From: Prionace glauca
Taxonomy: Eukaryota; Chordata; Chondrichthyes; Carcharhiniformes; Carcharhinidae
Length of the DNA: 64,000 nucleotides
NCBI GenBank assembly: GCA_037974335.1
Contig: CM075761.1
Location: 13,877,708 to 13,941,707, forward strand
Reading direction: 5' to 3'
Position 1 is the stretch's first letter. Every line of letters begins with the position of its first letter. This document shows positions 1 to 11,118 of this stretch, one piece after another. The notes below the pieces were generated by a model that saw only the letters and a program-made list of their open reading frames with translations, was not told the DNA's origin and ran no database searches. The position numbers and the translations under genes are program-made.

Positions 1-71
1 TTCGGTGCAGACTCGATGGGCCGAAGGGCCTGTTTCTGCACTGTAGGGTTCTATGGTTCTATGGTTCTCTC
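1..71 (+). mobile_element. 3' end of a tRNA-type SINE
   Basis: The segment carries the SINE 3' signature GGGCCGAAGGGCCTGTTTC followed by an octamer tail (GGTTCTAT)n. It matches the 3' ends of the fuller SINEs at 16322 and 33035. The 5' part lies outside the window. Confidence 0.75.
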
Positions 72-780
72 TGTCCTCTCCTTATGTTTCTCTCTACCTC
101 TCCCTCAGTGTCGCACTCTCTACATTTTCCTCTGTCCCTCCAGCCCTCTCTCAATCTCACTCTCTTCCTCCCGTCTCATCTTCATCTCCCACTCCCTCTC
201 TGTCTCTGCCCTCCTTCTTTTCTTTGTCTGTTTCTACCCCGCTCTCTACCTCGCTCTGACTTTTGCTCTTGCTGTGCCCATGGTACCGTTCAGTCTTACT
301 CTTTCAAACTTGCTGATACTCTCGATCTCGTATCCTTGTTTCTCCCTGCCTCTGACTATTTTCCGACCTTTCCCTTTCTGTATCCCTTTCCCACTTAGTC
401 TCGCTTTCCCTCCTTCCTAACGTCCTCTCATCTGTCTTTTGTTGTCTCCCTTTGTCATTCTCTATCATCTTCCTCGCCATTTCTCTCTCGCTCTTTGAAA
501 ATCTCTGTCTGTTTCTCTCTCTCCCTCTCTCTCTTACTCTCTCTCTCTCTCTCTCTCTCTCCCTCTCTCTCTCTCTCTCGGTCTCTCGGTTTCTATTTCT
601 TTTCCTGAATCTGTTAGAAACTCTTTCAAACTCTGCCTCTCTCCATCACTTTGTACCCATCCTTCTCTGTCAATATGTGTCGATATATGACTCTCACTGT
701 TGCTCTCACTGCCCTCTCTCTACAATCTGTCACTCTTTCAGTCTCGGTGAGGCTGTTTGTTATTTATAGTTTGAATGTCC
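72..780. repeat. Pyrimidine-rich low-complexity tract
   Basis: About 700 bases consist mostly of C and T, with a purer (CT)n core near 520-590. Long open frames here are artefacts of composition: they encode Ser/Leu/Phe-rich nonsense without domains. No gene is supported. Confidence 0.8.
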
Positions 781-808
781 AGTGGGAAGAATCAGGTATC
801 TTGTGCTT

Positions 809-1719
809 TTAGTTTCTTCTCGGGGGTAATGACTTGAAGACTTGATGTAAGGGATACGTCAGGAGATTTTTTAAGTGCTGCCGGAAGTGAGTCTGTGTCA
901 CAGCATAAATGGCAGTGTTTGTGCAGCAACTTGTGAGTTGCAGCATGAAACCCAATTCCAAAACAAAATAATCTAACCATACTGCCCCATAGCCAAAATA
1001 AAACATCCGACGCCATATTGAATAAACCATTAATGTCGACCATAACAGGATGAAATTGGCTGAGATAACAAACAGCAAAATGATTGATTTCCTCCGACTC
1101 TCCATCTCTGTGTCTCTGGGATTCTCTGCACTGCTGTGAGCCCGGAGTCTCCTGCGGGCTCTGCTGCTCACTAAAATGTGTCTAACAGTAAAAGCATTGA
1201 ACAGCAGAATCAGGACGAATGGGACACCCGGGGTTAAAATGTGGTGGAGAAACTCGATTGTTGTCCAGACCGGAGATTCCTCAAAATCCGTTGTGACATC
1301 ACAAAAAAAGGGGTTGTTCCCCAGCCGATACTTACTCAATAACATAAAATACCATAAAATGTTCTTTAAACAGCTCACCGCCGTCACTGTTCCCAGAACC
1401 ACAGTCGCCGATTTCTCACTGCAATATTTACTTTTCAGCCTGGGGCAGCAAATGGCCACAAATCGATCAAAGGTGAAAGTGACGGTGAACCAGACAGAAC
1501 AGTCAGTGGCTGCATAAAGCAGGATGGCGTGGATGTTACACACAGGGACCGACAGCAGGCAAACAAACTGTTCCCAATAAACAATGGGAATGTGTCTGAA
1601 TATCAGGTCGAGGATAATGACCAGCAGATCCCCCACTGACATGGCCACCAGATAACGAGTCACACATTTCGACAGACCACAGTTTCTACTCGTCAGTGTC
1701 ACAATTGTGATTATGTTCA
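809..1719 (-). CDS. GPCR exon 2 (helices 1b-7 and C-terminus)
   Basis: The open frame runs upstream to 1777, but a splice acceptor (CTGACAG, read on the minus strand) ends at 1720. The next bases give VNIITIV, the natural second half of helix 1. The upstream in-frame Met at 1777 is therefore probably intronic. The exon contains helices 2 to 7 and the stop codon at 811-809. Confidence 0.85.
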
Positions 1720-4700
1720 CTGTCAGGAAGGAAATGAAGACTAAAATTAGACACGATTCAGGGGAAAGAATTACCATTTAGACTGAGGATGGGTTAAAAT
1801 GAAAAACACATGTAGACACGTACAGAATTACTTTTTTTGAAATTCAGCACGTCTTTTGAAAGTACAATTGAGCATCTGGAGGAAGCCCACGCAGGCACGG
1901 GGAAGAAAGTCCAAACTCCACACAGACAGTGACCCAAGCCTGGAACTGAACCCAGGTCCCTGACACTGTGAGTCAGCAGTGTTAACCACTGTGCCACCGT
2001 GCTACACCATGGTAGCGACACAATGATATATATTTGGGAGACAGTATTCCGGGGACTCCTCAAAATTGACTCAGCTACAGGTAAGTAGCCCCTCTACCTT
2101 GTGGGGGATGTGGAGAGTAAGAAGGCTGAGGGAGTAAACCCTGGAAGAAAACCCAGAGTGGAGTCCTGTAGGTGTGAACTGCTGTCTGCCAGACAGCTGA
2201 TTGACAACTCCTGCACCAGAGCTGCTACCAAACAGGGCTGGTTTCACCCTTTCATAGAACATAGAACATTACAGCACAAACAGGCCCTTCGGCCCTCGAG
2301 TTGCGCCGATCACATCAACCCCACCAATCTATAGACCTATCTATAACCCCCAATCCCATTAAACCCCATATACTCATCCAGAAGTCTTTTAAAAGACCCC
2401 AGCGAGTTCGCCTCCACCACCGATGACGGCAGCCGATTCCATTCACTCACCACCCTCTGAGTGAAAAATTTACCCCTAACATCACCTCTGTACTTCCCTC
2501 CCCGCACCTTAAATCTGTGTCCTCTCGTAGCGACCATTTCAACCCGGGGAAATAGCCTCTGAGAGTCCACCCTATCTATTCCTCTCAACATTTTATAAAC
2601 CTCTATCAGGTCGCCTCTCAACCTTCGCCTCTGTAGGGAAAAGAGTCCCAGCTCCCTCAACCTATCTTCATAAGGCATGCCTCCCAGTCCAGTCCTTGTA
2701 AATCTCCTCTGCACCCTTTCAATAGCTTCTACGTCTTTCCTATAGTGTGGCGACCAGAACTGCGCACAGTACTCCAAATGAGGCCTGACAAGGGTCCTGT
2801 AAAGTTGCAGCATTACCTCCCGACTCCTAAACTCAATCCCTCGATTAATGAAGGCGTACACCATACGCCTTCTTGACCACCTCCTCCACCTGCGAGGCCG
2901 ATTTAAGAGTCCTGTGGACCCGGACCCCGAGATCCTTCTGCTCTTCAACGCTACTAAGACTCCTGCCCTTGATAGTGTACGCGTTCATCCCGTTGGTTCT
3001 GCCGAAATGGACGACTACACGTTTATCCGCGTTGAAGTCCATCTGCCACGTCTCCGCACATTCCTGCATCCTATCTATGTCCTGCTGCAACTTTTGACAT
3101 CCTTCCAGACCATCCACAACACCACCGACCTTCGTGTCATCAGCGAACTTGCTAACCCATCCCTTCACTTCCTCATCCAGGTCATTTATGAAAATGACAA
3201 ACAGCAAGGGTCCCAGAACAGATCCCTGGGGCACCCCACTGGTGACTGACCTCCATTCCGAAAAAGACCCATCCACAACCACTCTCTGCCTTCTGCAGGC
3301 AAGCCAGTTCTGGATCCACAAGGCCAAAGGCCCTTGGATCCCATGCCCTCTCACCTTCTCAAGAAGTCTTGCATGGGGGACCTTATCAAACGCCTTGCTG
3401 AAGTCCATGTACACTACGTCCACGGCACTTCCTTCGTCAATGTGTTCAGTCACATTGTCCTCTGTCCTCTGGACAGAGGACACATTGTCCTCTGGACAAT
3501 CCTAACAGTTGACAGAGGAAGATCCTGATGCCTTGGCAGCTCAGAATCTCTATTATATTTACAGAGGACTGTAGCCTGGAGAGGAGACAAGAACATTGAA
3601 GCCACAGTTCGCACAACACAGGAAGAAACAGTAAACTCGTTCTCGAATGGCACAGAACACAACTGTCAGGTTTGCTTTCAAAGCTTCAGGGTTCACCGAA
3701 TAGCTGCGTCCAAACAGCTTGCTGCTGTCCCACTGTGATCAACAGGGCCATTGAGGTTTAGTGAATCCTCTCTCTCTAGGAAGTTTGCTGATCCATGTAC
3801 CAGGTAAGAAAAGCTCAAAGGCTGGTACCAAAGAAAGGCCAAGCAGCCTGCCTTCATGACTATTGTCCAGTGACATTGGCATTTATTATTATAGCACATA
3901 GAACACTACAGCACAAACAGGCCCTTCAGCCTACAAGTTGCGCTGATCAGATATATACCGACCAGGCCATAGAACTATCTATAACTCCAATCCCGTTAAA
4001 TCCCATATACTCATCCGGAAGTATTTGTAAAGACCCCAGCGAGTTCGCCTCCACCACCACCGACGGCAGACGATTCCACTCACTCACCACCCTCTGAGTG
4101 AAAAACTAACATCCCTCTCAATAGCTTCCACATCTTTCCTGTCGTGAGGCGACCAGAACTGCGCACAATACTCCAAGTGGGGTCTGACAAGGGTCTTATA
4201 AAATTGCATCAAAAAGTTAGTCATGACATGAAACTTGTTGAAGGTTTACTGCACGCTGGACTTGTTTAAGGTTTACTTAGACAGGCACATGAGTGAAACA
4301 GGGATGGAGGGTTATATAAGACGGTTTTAAAAAGGGAGGGGGTGATGGGCGAAGGTTGCTTTTGTGCCTGCAAGCCTATGTCCAGTGCTTTATATGCTCT
4401 GTCTGAGGCCAAAACTCTCCATTCACCTGACGAAGAGGCAGTCCCCTCGAAAGCTTGTGCGTATATTACCAAATAAATAGGTTGGACTAAAACCTGGTGT
4501 TGTCAGACTTTTTACTGTGTTTACGCCAGTCCAACGCCGGCATACCCACACCAGGGATCAGTGCTGGGTCCCTTGCTGTTTGTAATGTACATTGATGGTC
4601 TCAACATGAATGTGCGAGCCATGAGGAGAGGCTGAATAAACTAGGCTTGTACTCGTTAGAGTTCAGAAGGATGAGAGGAGATCTCATTGAGACGTATAAG

Positions 4701-7700
4701 ATGATGAATGGGATGGATAGGATAGAGGTGGAGAGACTCTTCCCGCTCAGGAAGGACAGTAGGACTAGGGGGCACAGCCTCAAGATAAAGGGGGGGCGGT
4801 TTAGAACGGAGTTGAGGAGGAACTTCTTCACTCAAAGGGTGGTGAATCTCTGGAATTCTCTGCCCGTTGAGGTGGTGGAGGCTGCCTCGCTAAATATTTT
4901 TAAGAAGCGGGTTGATGGGTTTTTGATAAGAGACGGGTTTAAGAGTTATGGGGAGAGAGCGGGAATGTGGAACTGAGCCATGACAGATCAGCCATGATCT
5001 TATTGAATGGCGGGGCAGGCTCGAAGGGCCAGATTTAAGATAAAGGGAAGATTTCTCTGTAGATTTGAGGAAAAATGTTTCCATCCACAGGGTGCTGGGA
5101 TCTGGAGCTCACGGCCTGAAAGAATAGTAGGAGTAAATAGTAAACAGTAAATGCTACTTGTTAAAAGTAGCATTTAGATCAGCAATTCGAACGCCAGAGC
5201 GTACAGGGCTGTGGATCGAGTGCTGCAAAATGGGATTGCATTGGATAGATGTTTGATGATAAGTTCAGACATAATGGGCCAAAGGGCCTCAATTTGTGCC
5301 GTTAAAACTCGAAGGCTGTTAGACACCATCAGCAGAAAGCCATCACTTGCAGCTCTCACAGCGCTGGCTGAGATACTGACCACGTTCCAAACCTACATTG
5401 CTGCAAATGTGCAATTGCAGCCAGCAGTGAGCTGCCTGGTCTGAGAGGGACATCTGTCAGCCCTCTGCTGCTGCAGCTAGCTTCAACACAGCAGCTGCCC
5501 CTAGAGAGTACGGGGGCAGCAGTTCTTCATGAGTCCCCCCAATGGATACAGCACCCACTCGCTGCCCACCTCCAGCATCACCAAGCTCACCAATCGCCTC
5601 CCTTCACCCACACCAATCACATGCAGTTTTGCAGTGGGGCCCACCCCACCCCAAAGACAGCGTGCAGCGTGGCAGCGGGAATGCCTACACCCCCAACATT
5701 CTCGTGTTGATCCACAGCGGGGCTACCCTCTCTATGCACCAATCACATTCAGACTGGCAGGGGAGTCCCACCCCACCCTCTCCCTCCTGAATAGATCTAC
5801 TTCCCAAGAGACAAGCTGCCTTCAGTCCCTGCCCTTAAGGCCCTGCCCTACAGGTCACCACCCATCCGGCCCACTGTAAAGAACAAAGAACAAAGAACAA
5901 CACAGCACAAGAAACAGACCATTCGGCCCAACGAGCCCACCCGCCATTTCAGCATTCTGAGTACCCTCTTCTACCTCTGACCTTTGTCCACGCCGAATGG
6001 ACTCCATAATAAAGGAACCATAACCAGATTGAGGGACAACTAATTTAGGGACAATTTGTTACACCAATTAACGAGTGCACTAAGAGCACGTTTTGGGGGT
6101 GTGGGAGGAAACCGGAGCACCCGGAGAAAACCCACGCAAGCACGGGGAGAATGTGCAAACTCCCACAGACACCAGCCCAAATCCATGTATCTGCACAGCA
6201 AACAGTGATAGTCACTGAGCTATCGTGTTGCCCGTCAGTTGGTCCAGTTTAAGCGCACACGAACAACGTGAAGCACTCGGCAACTCTCGAAGCAACATCC
6301 AAGAGCAGCCCTCACGTGACCCACTGCGTGTATGTCCCCTGTTGGACAACAAGGCGGGCCGAATCACCTGTGGATTTCAAAAAAGTGACATCAGTAAACA
6401 TGCACAATTTATACAGACATTTACGGGACCCACAGAAGCTCAGACGGAAGACAGGTGAGCCATAAAATATGTTGGAAGGTCCATATGAATCAATTGATTC
6501 CCAGGGAAGTCCCAAGGCTCTTGATCCTTATTTAGAACAGTTTCTGGTATCCCTCCATCTCGAGTCCGCTCATGTGCCTATCTAAGTAAGCCTTAAACAA
6601 CTCTAGCATGCCTGCCTCCACCACCCTACTTGGCAGTGCATTCCAGGCCCCCACAACCCTCTGTGTGAAAAACCTCCCACTACCATCCGAATTGTACCTC
6701 GCCCTCCTCACCGCCCATGGCCCCTCGTATTTCTGTATCCAACCGAGGAAAAAGCTTACCACTGATTACTCTATCTATACCCCTCATAATCTTACACGCG
6801 TCTATTAGATCTCCCCTCATTCTCCGTCTTTCTAAGGAGAACAGCCCTAATTTGCCCAATCTCCCCTCATATCTCAGTCCTTCCATACCAGGCAGCATCC
6901 TGGTAAACTTCCTCTGCACTCTCCCCAGGGAGACCTTCCTCTGCACTTCCTTCCGGTAGTGAGGCAACCAGAACTGGACGCAGTACTCCAAATGCGGTCC
7001 AACCAACATTCTATACAACTGCAACATTAGACGCCATCATTTATACTCTATACCCCTTCCTCTCAAGGCAGGCATGCCATAAGCCTTCTTCGCCACCTTC
7101 TCCACCTGTACTACCACCTTCAAGGAATTGTGTACTTGCACCCCTTGGTCCCTCTGCGTTTCTATACTCTTCATAGTCCGATACTAATCGTATAACTGCA
7201 TTATTTCTTCCAAAGTGCATCACAAAGAACAAAGAACAACACAACACGGGAAACAGGCCCTTCGGCCCAACGAGCCCTCGCCGCCGTCCCGTTGTCTCAG
7301 TGACCTATTCATGATTTTAGTCTACGCCTAATGTGCGAGGATCAGGGAGATCCAATATAGGGACAATTTGTTACCCAATCAAACAGCCTAAAAGCACATC
7401 TTTGGGATGTGGGAGGAAACCGGAGCACCCGGAGGAAACCCACGCAACCACGGGGAGAACACGCAAACTCCCACGGACACAGGCCCAAATCCACGTGTCG
7501 ACACAGCAACAGAGATAGTCTCTGAGCTGTCATGTTGCCCCTCAGATGGTCCAGTTAAAGCACACTAACGACATGAAGCAATAGGCAACTCCCGAAGCAA
7601 CATCCAAGAGCAGCCCACCACAACCTGCCGCCCGCATGCCCCTTGCTGGTCAACAAGGTGGACGTAAATGCCTGTGGAGACAAAAAATTCATTATTAAAC

Positions 7701-10700
7701 AGGCAAAGACTGTAACATCCCTGAGGCAAAAACAGAATCCTAAGCCTACAATGTTTAGTAAGGCCTGCTATATCCCTCTATATGTAGACCGCTCATGTGG
7801 CTGTCCAAGTGACTCTTAAACAACCCTAGCGTGCCTGCTTCCACCACCTTACTCGGCAGTGCATTCCACACCCCCACTACCCTTTGCGTGAAAAACTGCC
7901 ATCTAATATTTGTCTTATACCTAGCCCCGCTCACCCTAAGCCCGTGACCCCTCGTTCTATCCATTTCTAATAGCGGAAAAAGCTTTCCACCATTTACTCT
8001 ATCTATCCCCTTCATAATCTTATAAACCTCTATTAGATCTCCCCTCAGCCGACGTCCCTCAAGGGAAAACAGCCCAAGTTCGTTCAATCTTACCTCGTAA
8101 GACAGCCCTTCCATACCAGACAGCATCCTGGTAAATCTCCTCTGCACTCTCTGCAGGATCTCTACATCCTTCCGGTAGTACGGCGACCAGAACTGGACGC
8201 AGTACTCCAAGTGAGGCCTAACCAACGTTCTATACAACTGCAACATCAGACTCCTACTCTTATATTCTATACCCCTTCCTATGAAGGCTAACATACCAGA
8301 CGCTTTCCTCATCACATTCTGCACCTGCACCGACACTTGCAGGGACTTGTGCACTTGCACCCCCAGGTCTCTCTGCGTATCTATACTCCGGATAGTTCTA
8401 CCTTTTATCGTATAACTCCCCTCCACATTATTCCGGCCAAAGTGCATCACCTCGCGTTTCTCCGGATTAAATTCCATTTGCCATCTACCTGCCCAATCTA
8501 CCTGCCTGTCTATGTCCTGTTGTATTGCCAGGCACTGCTTCTCAGTACCCGCCAATCCAACCATCTTAGTGTCATCAGCAAATTTGCTGATCACACCACC
8601 TACCCCCTCTTCCAAGTCATTAATATATACTACAAATGGAAGAGGTCCTAATACCGAGCCCTGCGGCACACCACTGGTGACAGACCTCCAATTGGAAAAG
8701 GAACCTTGCACTACTACCCGCTGTCTCCTCCTCCCAAGCCAGTTCTCCACCCATCTACATACCTGGCCTTGTATCCCATGAGCTTTCACCTTTTCTATCA
8801 GCCTACCATGAGGGACCTTGTCAAACGCCTTACTGAAATCCACACAGACGACATCAACGGCTTGTCCTTCGTCAACCGTTTTTGTCACTTCTTCAAAAAA
8901 TTTCACTAGATTCGTAAGGCACGACCTCCCTGTAACGAAGCCATGCTGCGTATCCTTGATCAGATTGCAGCGCTCCAGATGTTCATACATCCTATCCTTG
9001 AGGATCCTTTCCATTAGCTTGCCTTGTATTTATCTGGATTAAATTCCATCTGCCATTTCTCTGCCCAATATACCAGCCTATCTATATCCTGCTGTATTGC
9101 CTGACACTGCTCCTCACAATCAGCAACTCCAGCCGTCTTCGTGTCATCTGCAAACTTGCTGATCACACCAGTTACCCCCTCTTCCGAGTCATATTACAAA
9201 TAGCAAAGGTCCCAGTCCTGAGCCCTGCGGCACACCACGAGTCACAGACCTCCAGCTAGAAAAAGACCCTTCCACTACTCCCCTCTGTCTCCTATTACCA
9301 AGCTGGTCCTCAATCCATTTAGACACCTGTCCTTGTATCCCATGAGCCTTAACCTTTTCCACCAACCTACCATGAGGGACTTTCTCAAACGCCTTGCTGA
9401 CATCCACATATCTTCAGGCCCTGCTCCTATAGACCCCGCTACTTCATGTCCCACCCCCTGGTCCTGCCCGGTGGGCGCTGCCCAAGTGGCTCCTCTCTCG
9501 GGGAGGCTGCAAAGACAAGAGAGTCTCGCTTAATTTAATTCAACTTGTTTGAAATTACATTTCAATAATTTATCCAGCGTCTTGCCAGAAAGGTGCAGGA
9601 GACTGAATCCGTCACATATTCGTTGTCGGTGAAGGTCGCAATAGAACATAGAACATAGAACATTACAGCGCAGAACAGGCCCTTCGGCCCACGATGTTGC
9701 GCCGACCAGTTACAAAAACAATGACCCACTAACCTAAACCAATCCCTTTTTGTCCATAAACCTATCCACGGATCTGGGTTTGGACCTGAGTTCTCGGCTG
9801 TCACGCGGTTTTCCTGCTCACCCCGTCATCAATGGACAGGGAGTAGTTGTAAACCTGCCCCCCTCCCGTGTGTGTGTGTGTGTGTGTGTGCGTGCGTGTG
9901 TGTGTGTGTGTCTGAGAGAGAGGGAGAGGGAGAGAAAGCAACAGAGTACAGTATCAGCGTTCTATTTAGCTATTCTTGAATTGGTGTTTGAGTGGGAATA
10001 CATTCTTCAATCTGTTCGCTTATATCAGCAAATGTCTATATTTATATGTGTGTGTTTGGGCGCGTCTGTGTGTTCGTGTTCCTGTGACTCTCAGAGATTT
10101 TTTCGTGGCACAGGGGATAGTATTGTTCCCTCACAGCACCAGAGCCCTATTCAATTCCAAGCTTGGCCACTGTCTGTGCAGTTTCTGTATGTTCTCCCTG
10201 TGTCGGTGTGGGTTTCCTCTGCATGCTCCAGTTTCTTCCCAGACTCTGTAATTTGTTCTGGGTCGGTGCATTGGCCATGCTAAATTCTCCCTCTGTACCT
10301 GAAAAGGTGTTGGAGTGTTGTGCGAGGGGACATTTTTAAAGTAACTTCATTGCAGTGTTAATGCAAGCCTACTTGTTACACTAATGAATTAGCTTCAAAC
10401 TTTACAAAACGTTTTCTCTCTCTGTGAGATCTTGCTGTGCATATTTGACCAATAAAATGGAATCTGCTGTCTGAGACTGGGCGGGTGATTAGAATGAACT
10501 GGTGATATAAGTCGAGGGTAAAAAGTATTCTGTCTCAGTCTTTTACTCACAATGGGATAGTATTTGAGGTCACATGTCTGTGAAAAGCCACAGCACACAG
10601 AAGACATCTTAGCCCATAGGCCCTGAGACAATTGCCAGTGGCTGAAGGAATGGATAACTGCACAGAATGATTCAACAGAAACAACAAGGGCAGCAAACCG

Positions 10701-11096
10701 AGTCCAGTAAATGACAAGAAAATCCATGCAGTGAAACAGCCTTTCTAGAATGAGGAACTGGACACAGGGGACGGGACGTTACAGCCTCACTCTTCCCGAA
10801 ACTGTAAAATCCCACCTGTGTTCAACAGATCTTCCCATGCCCAACCCCTCGCCCGCTCATTCACGGGCCAGAGCAATTACAGCCAGGTACCTACCCGGAA
10901 CACCAACAATCGCCAGGAGTGGATAGTAAAAGCATTGAATCGCAAACAGTACAAAACAAATCCGAAAGGCTGGTATTATCCACCAATCATCTGCAGTAAG
11001 CTCAGAAATCCAATAGAATAAACTCCTGTCCTTGGTCGGAACTTTCCAGTCCATTTCTCCCGGATTCGGATCCATTGTCGGAATTTTCCAATCCAT
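809..11096 (-). CDS. GPR139-like class A G-protein-coupled receptor, two exons
   Basis: Rhodopsin-type seven-helix receptor of about 370 residues, expected at the plasma membrane and signalling through G proteins; the ligand is unknown. It is assembled from exon 1 (11096-10895) and exon 2 (1719-809) across a 9.2-kb intron. Both splice sites are canonical and phase 1, and joining them rebuilds helix 1 with the expected GVPVN. Visible landmarks by approximate residue: helix 2 SVGDLL with Asp98; Cys128 and Cys197 for the extracellular disulfide; DRF at 152-154 in place of DRY; Pro in LTPGVPF of helix 5; NTAIY at 345-349 in place of NPxxY; a basic third loop (SSRARRRLR). Helix 6 lacks the usual CWxP. 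The closest group I recognise is the GPR139/GPR142-like family, from memory rather than a search. The frame is intact, so the gene looks functional. The intron holds several LINEs and SINEs. Confidence 0.82.
1720..1877. other. Intron sequence next to GPCR exon 2
   Basis: A short single-copy stretch containing the acceptor region. Nothing else was recognised. Confidence 0.5.
1878..2006 (-). mobile_element. tRNA-headed SINE, 5' half
   Basis: Read on the minus strand it begins GCACGGTGGCACAGTGGTTA and carries a degenerate B-box and the CTCCACACAGACAGTGACCC module. The 3' half is missing. Confidence 0.75.
2007..2255. other. Intronic sequence without a recognised feature
   Basis: Short open frames are present on both strands, but there is no domain, splice-consistent exon or repeat that I can name. 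Confidence 0.4.
2256..3460 (-). mobile_element. 5'-truncated CR1-like LINE (TTCTATG tail group)
   Basis: On the minus strand it carries reverse-transcriptase core motifs SGVPQGSVLGPLLF and FADDTKVGG. These are followed by the CR1-type C-terminus (LVRPHLEYCAQFWSPHYRKD, then RRRLRGDLIEVYKML and FFTQRVVSEWNRLP). The 3' end at 2256 is the heptamer tail. The frame is split into two overlapping pieces near 2850-2950, so this copy is dead. Confidence 0.9.
3461..3889. other. Intronic sequence with small direct repeats
   Basis: A short repeated unit (TGTCCTCTGGACAGAGGACA) sits at 3455-3500. The rest has no recognisable gene or repeat. Confidence 0.4.
3890..4205 (-). mobile_element. LINE 3' end fragment (TTCTATG tail group)
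   Basis: It repeats the last part of the element at 2256-3460, starting from the heptamer tail, with an internal deletion near 4105. It is more diverged than its neighbour. Confidence 0.8.
4335..4560 (+). mobile_element. Terminal fragment of a Penelope-like element
   Basis: It contains CACCTGACGAAGAGGCAGTC, CGAAAGCTTGTG and GGTTGGACTAAAACCTGGTG. These are the same modules that bound the Penelope-like element at 62058-62850. Confidence 0.6.
4600..5045 (+). mobile_element. LINE 3' fragment (TTCTTATG tail group)
   Basis: The translation gives LEFRRMRGDLIETYKMMNGM, LFPLRKDSRTRGHSLKIKGG and FFTQRVVNLWNSLPVEVVEA, the CR1-type C-terminal region. A short RT remnant (SVLGPLLFVMYIDGL) lies just before it. 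The octamer tail is absent here. Confidence 0.85.
5046..5879. other. Single-copy stretch without a recognised gene
   Basis: The open frames at 5529-5879 are Pro/Ser/His-rich and lack domain signatures or splice-consistent ends. Part of the start (5040-5110) resembles a decayed LINE end. Confidence 0.4.
5880..7212 (-). mobile_element. CR1-like LINE (TTTGTTC tail group), 3' portion
   Basis: The 3' end at 5880 is the (TTTGTTC)n tail. A roughly 500-base 3' UTR follows that contains a SINE-like module (GGGAGTTTGCACATTCTCCC, read on the minus strand). Then comes the RT C-terminus (LVGPHLEYCVQFWLPHYRKE). The body is interrupted at 7212 by a second LINE and resumes at about 9022. Confidence 0.85.
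7213..9021 (-). mobile_element. CR1-like LINE (TTTGTTC tail group) nested in a relative
   Basis: It has a tail at 7213, a long 3' UTR, then an uninterrupted 419-residue RT frame at 7755-9014. Visible motifs are QHGFVTGRSCLTN, VDFSKAFDKVPHGRL, SGVPQGSVLGPLPF and FADDTKM. The 5' part (ORF1, endonuclease) is missing. It separates two parts of the same older LINE. Confidence 0.9.
9022..9415 (-). mobile_element. Continuation of the LINE interrupted at 7212
   Basis: The sequence resumes with the RT region that should follow the 7212 break (QFNPDK-like stretch, then the FADD region, SGVPQGS variant and SKAFEKVPHGRLVEKV). It ends abruptly at 9415. Confidence 0.75.
9416..9636. other. Intronic sequence without a recognised feature
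   Basis: A GC-rich start is followed by an AT-rich stretch. No gene or repeat was identified. Confidence 0.4.
9637..9785 (-). mobile_element. LINE 3' end stub (TTCTATG tail group)
   Basis: The heptamer tail is followed by the 3' UTR of the full-length LINE at 27172-31133 (GGGCCGAAGGGCCTGTTCTG on the minus strand). It is cut short after about 130 bases. Confidence 0.85.
9866..9938. repeat. (GT)n microsatellite with a GA-rich end
   Basis: About 45 bases of alternating GT/GTGC are followed by GAGAGAGGGAGAGGG. Confidence 0.9.
10113..10390 (+). mobile_element. Diverged SINE with an ACTTGTTACACTAAT tail
   Basis: A decayed tRNA-type head and GTGTGGGTTTCCTC core are followed by a 3' end (CTTCATTGCAGTGTTAATGC). 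That end differs from the CR1-tailed SINEs and matches the copies at 11800 and 61735. Confidence 0.7.
10391..10894. other. Intron sequence beside GPCR exon 1
   Basis: The donor GTAGGT of exon 1 lies at 10894-10889 on the minus strand. The rest is unassigned. Confidence 0.5.
10895..11096 (-). CDS. GPCR exon 1 (N-terminus and first half of helix 1)
   Basis: The exon ends FYYPLLAIVGVP followed by one base and the donor GTAGGT (intron from 10894), a phase 1 junction that fits exon 2 exactly. Three in-frame Met codons (11096, 11075, 11054) could start it; the longest is used here. The N-terminus contains a duplicated 14-residue unit (MDWKIPT / MDWKVPT) from a 42-base direct repeat. The link to exon 2 is inferred from phase, orientation and family structure. 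Confidence 0.72.
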
Positions 11097-11118
11097 TTCT
11101 CCCGGATTCGGATCTCTC
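11038..11118. repeat. 42-base direct tandem repeat in GPCR exon 1
   Basis: Two near-identical units (each with TCCATTTCTCCCGGATTCGG) lie 42 bases apart. The unit length keeps the reading frame. Confidence 0.85.

Noticed and set aside
16-769. Several overlapping long frames rich in Ser, Leu and Phe
   Set aside because: They lie in a CT-rich low-complexity tract, overlap in three frames and show no domain or splice signal.
1720-1777. Met at 1777 as the GPCR start
   Set aside because: A splice acceptor lies inside the frame and the segment before it does not fit helix 1, while exon 1 at 10895 does.
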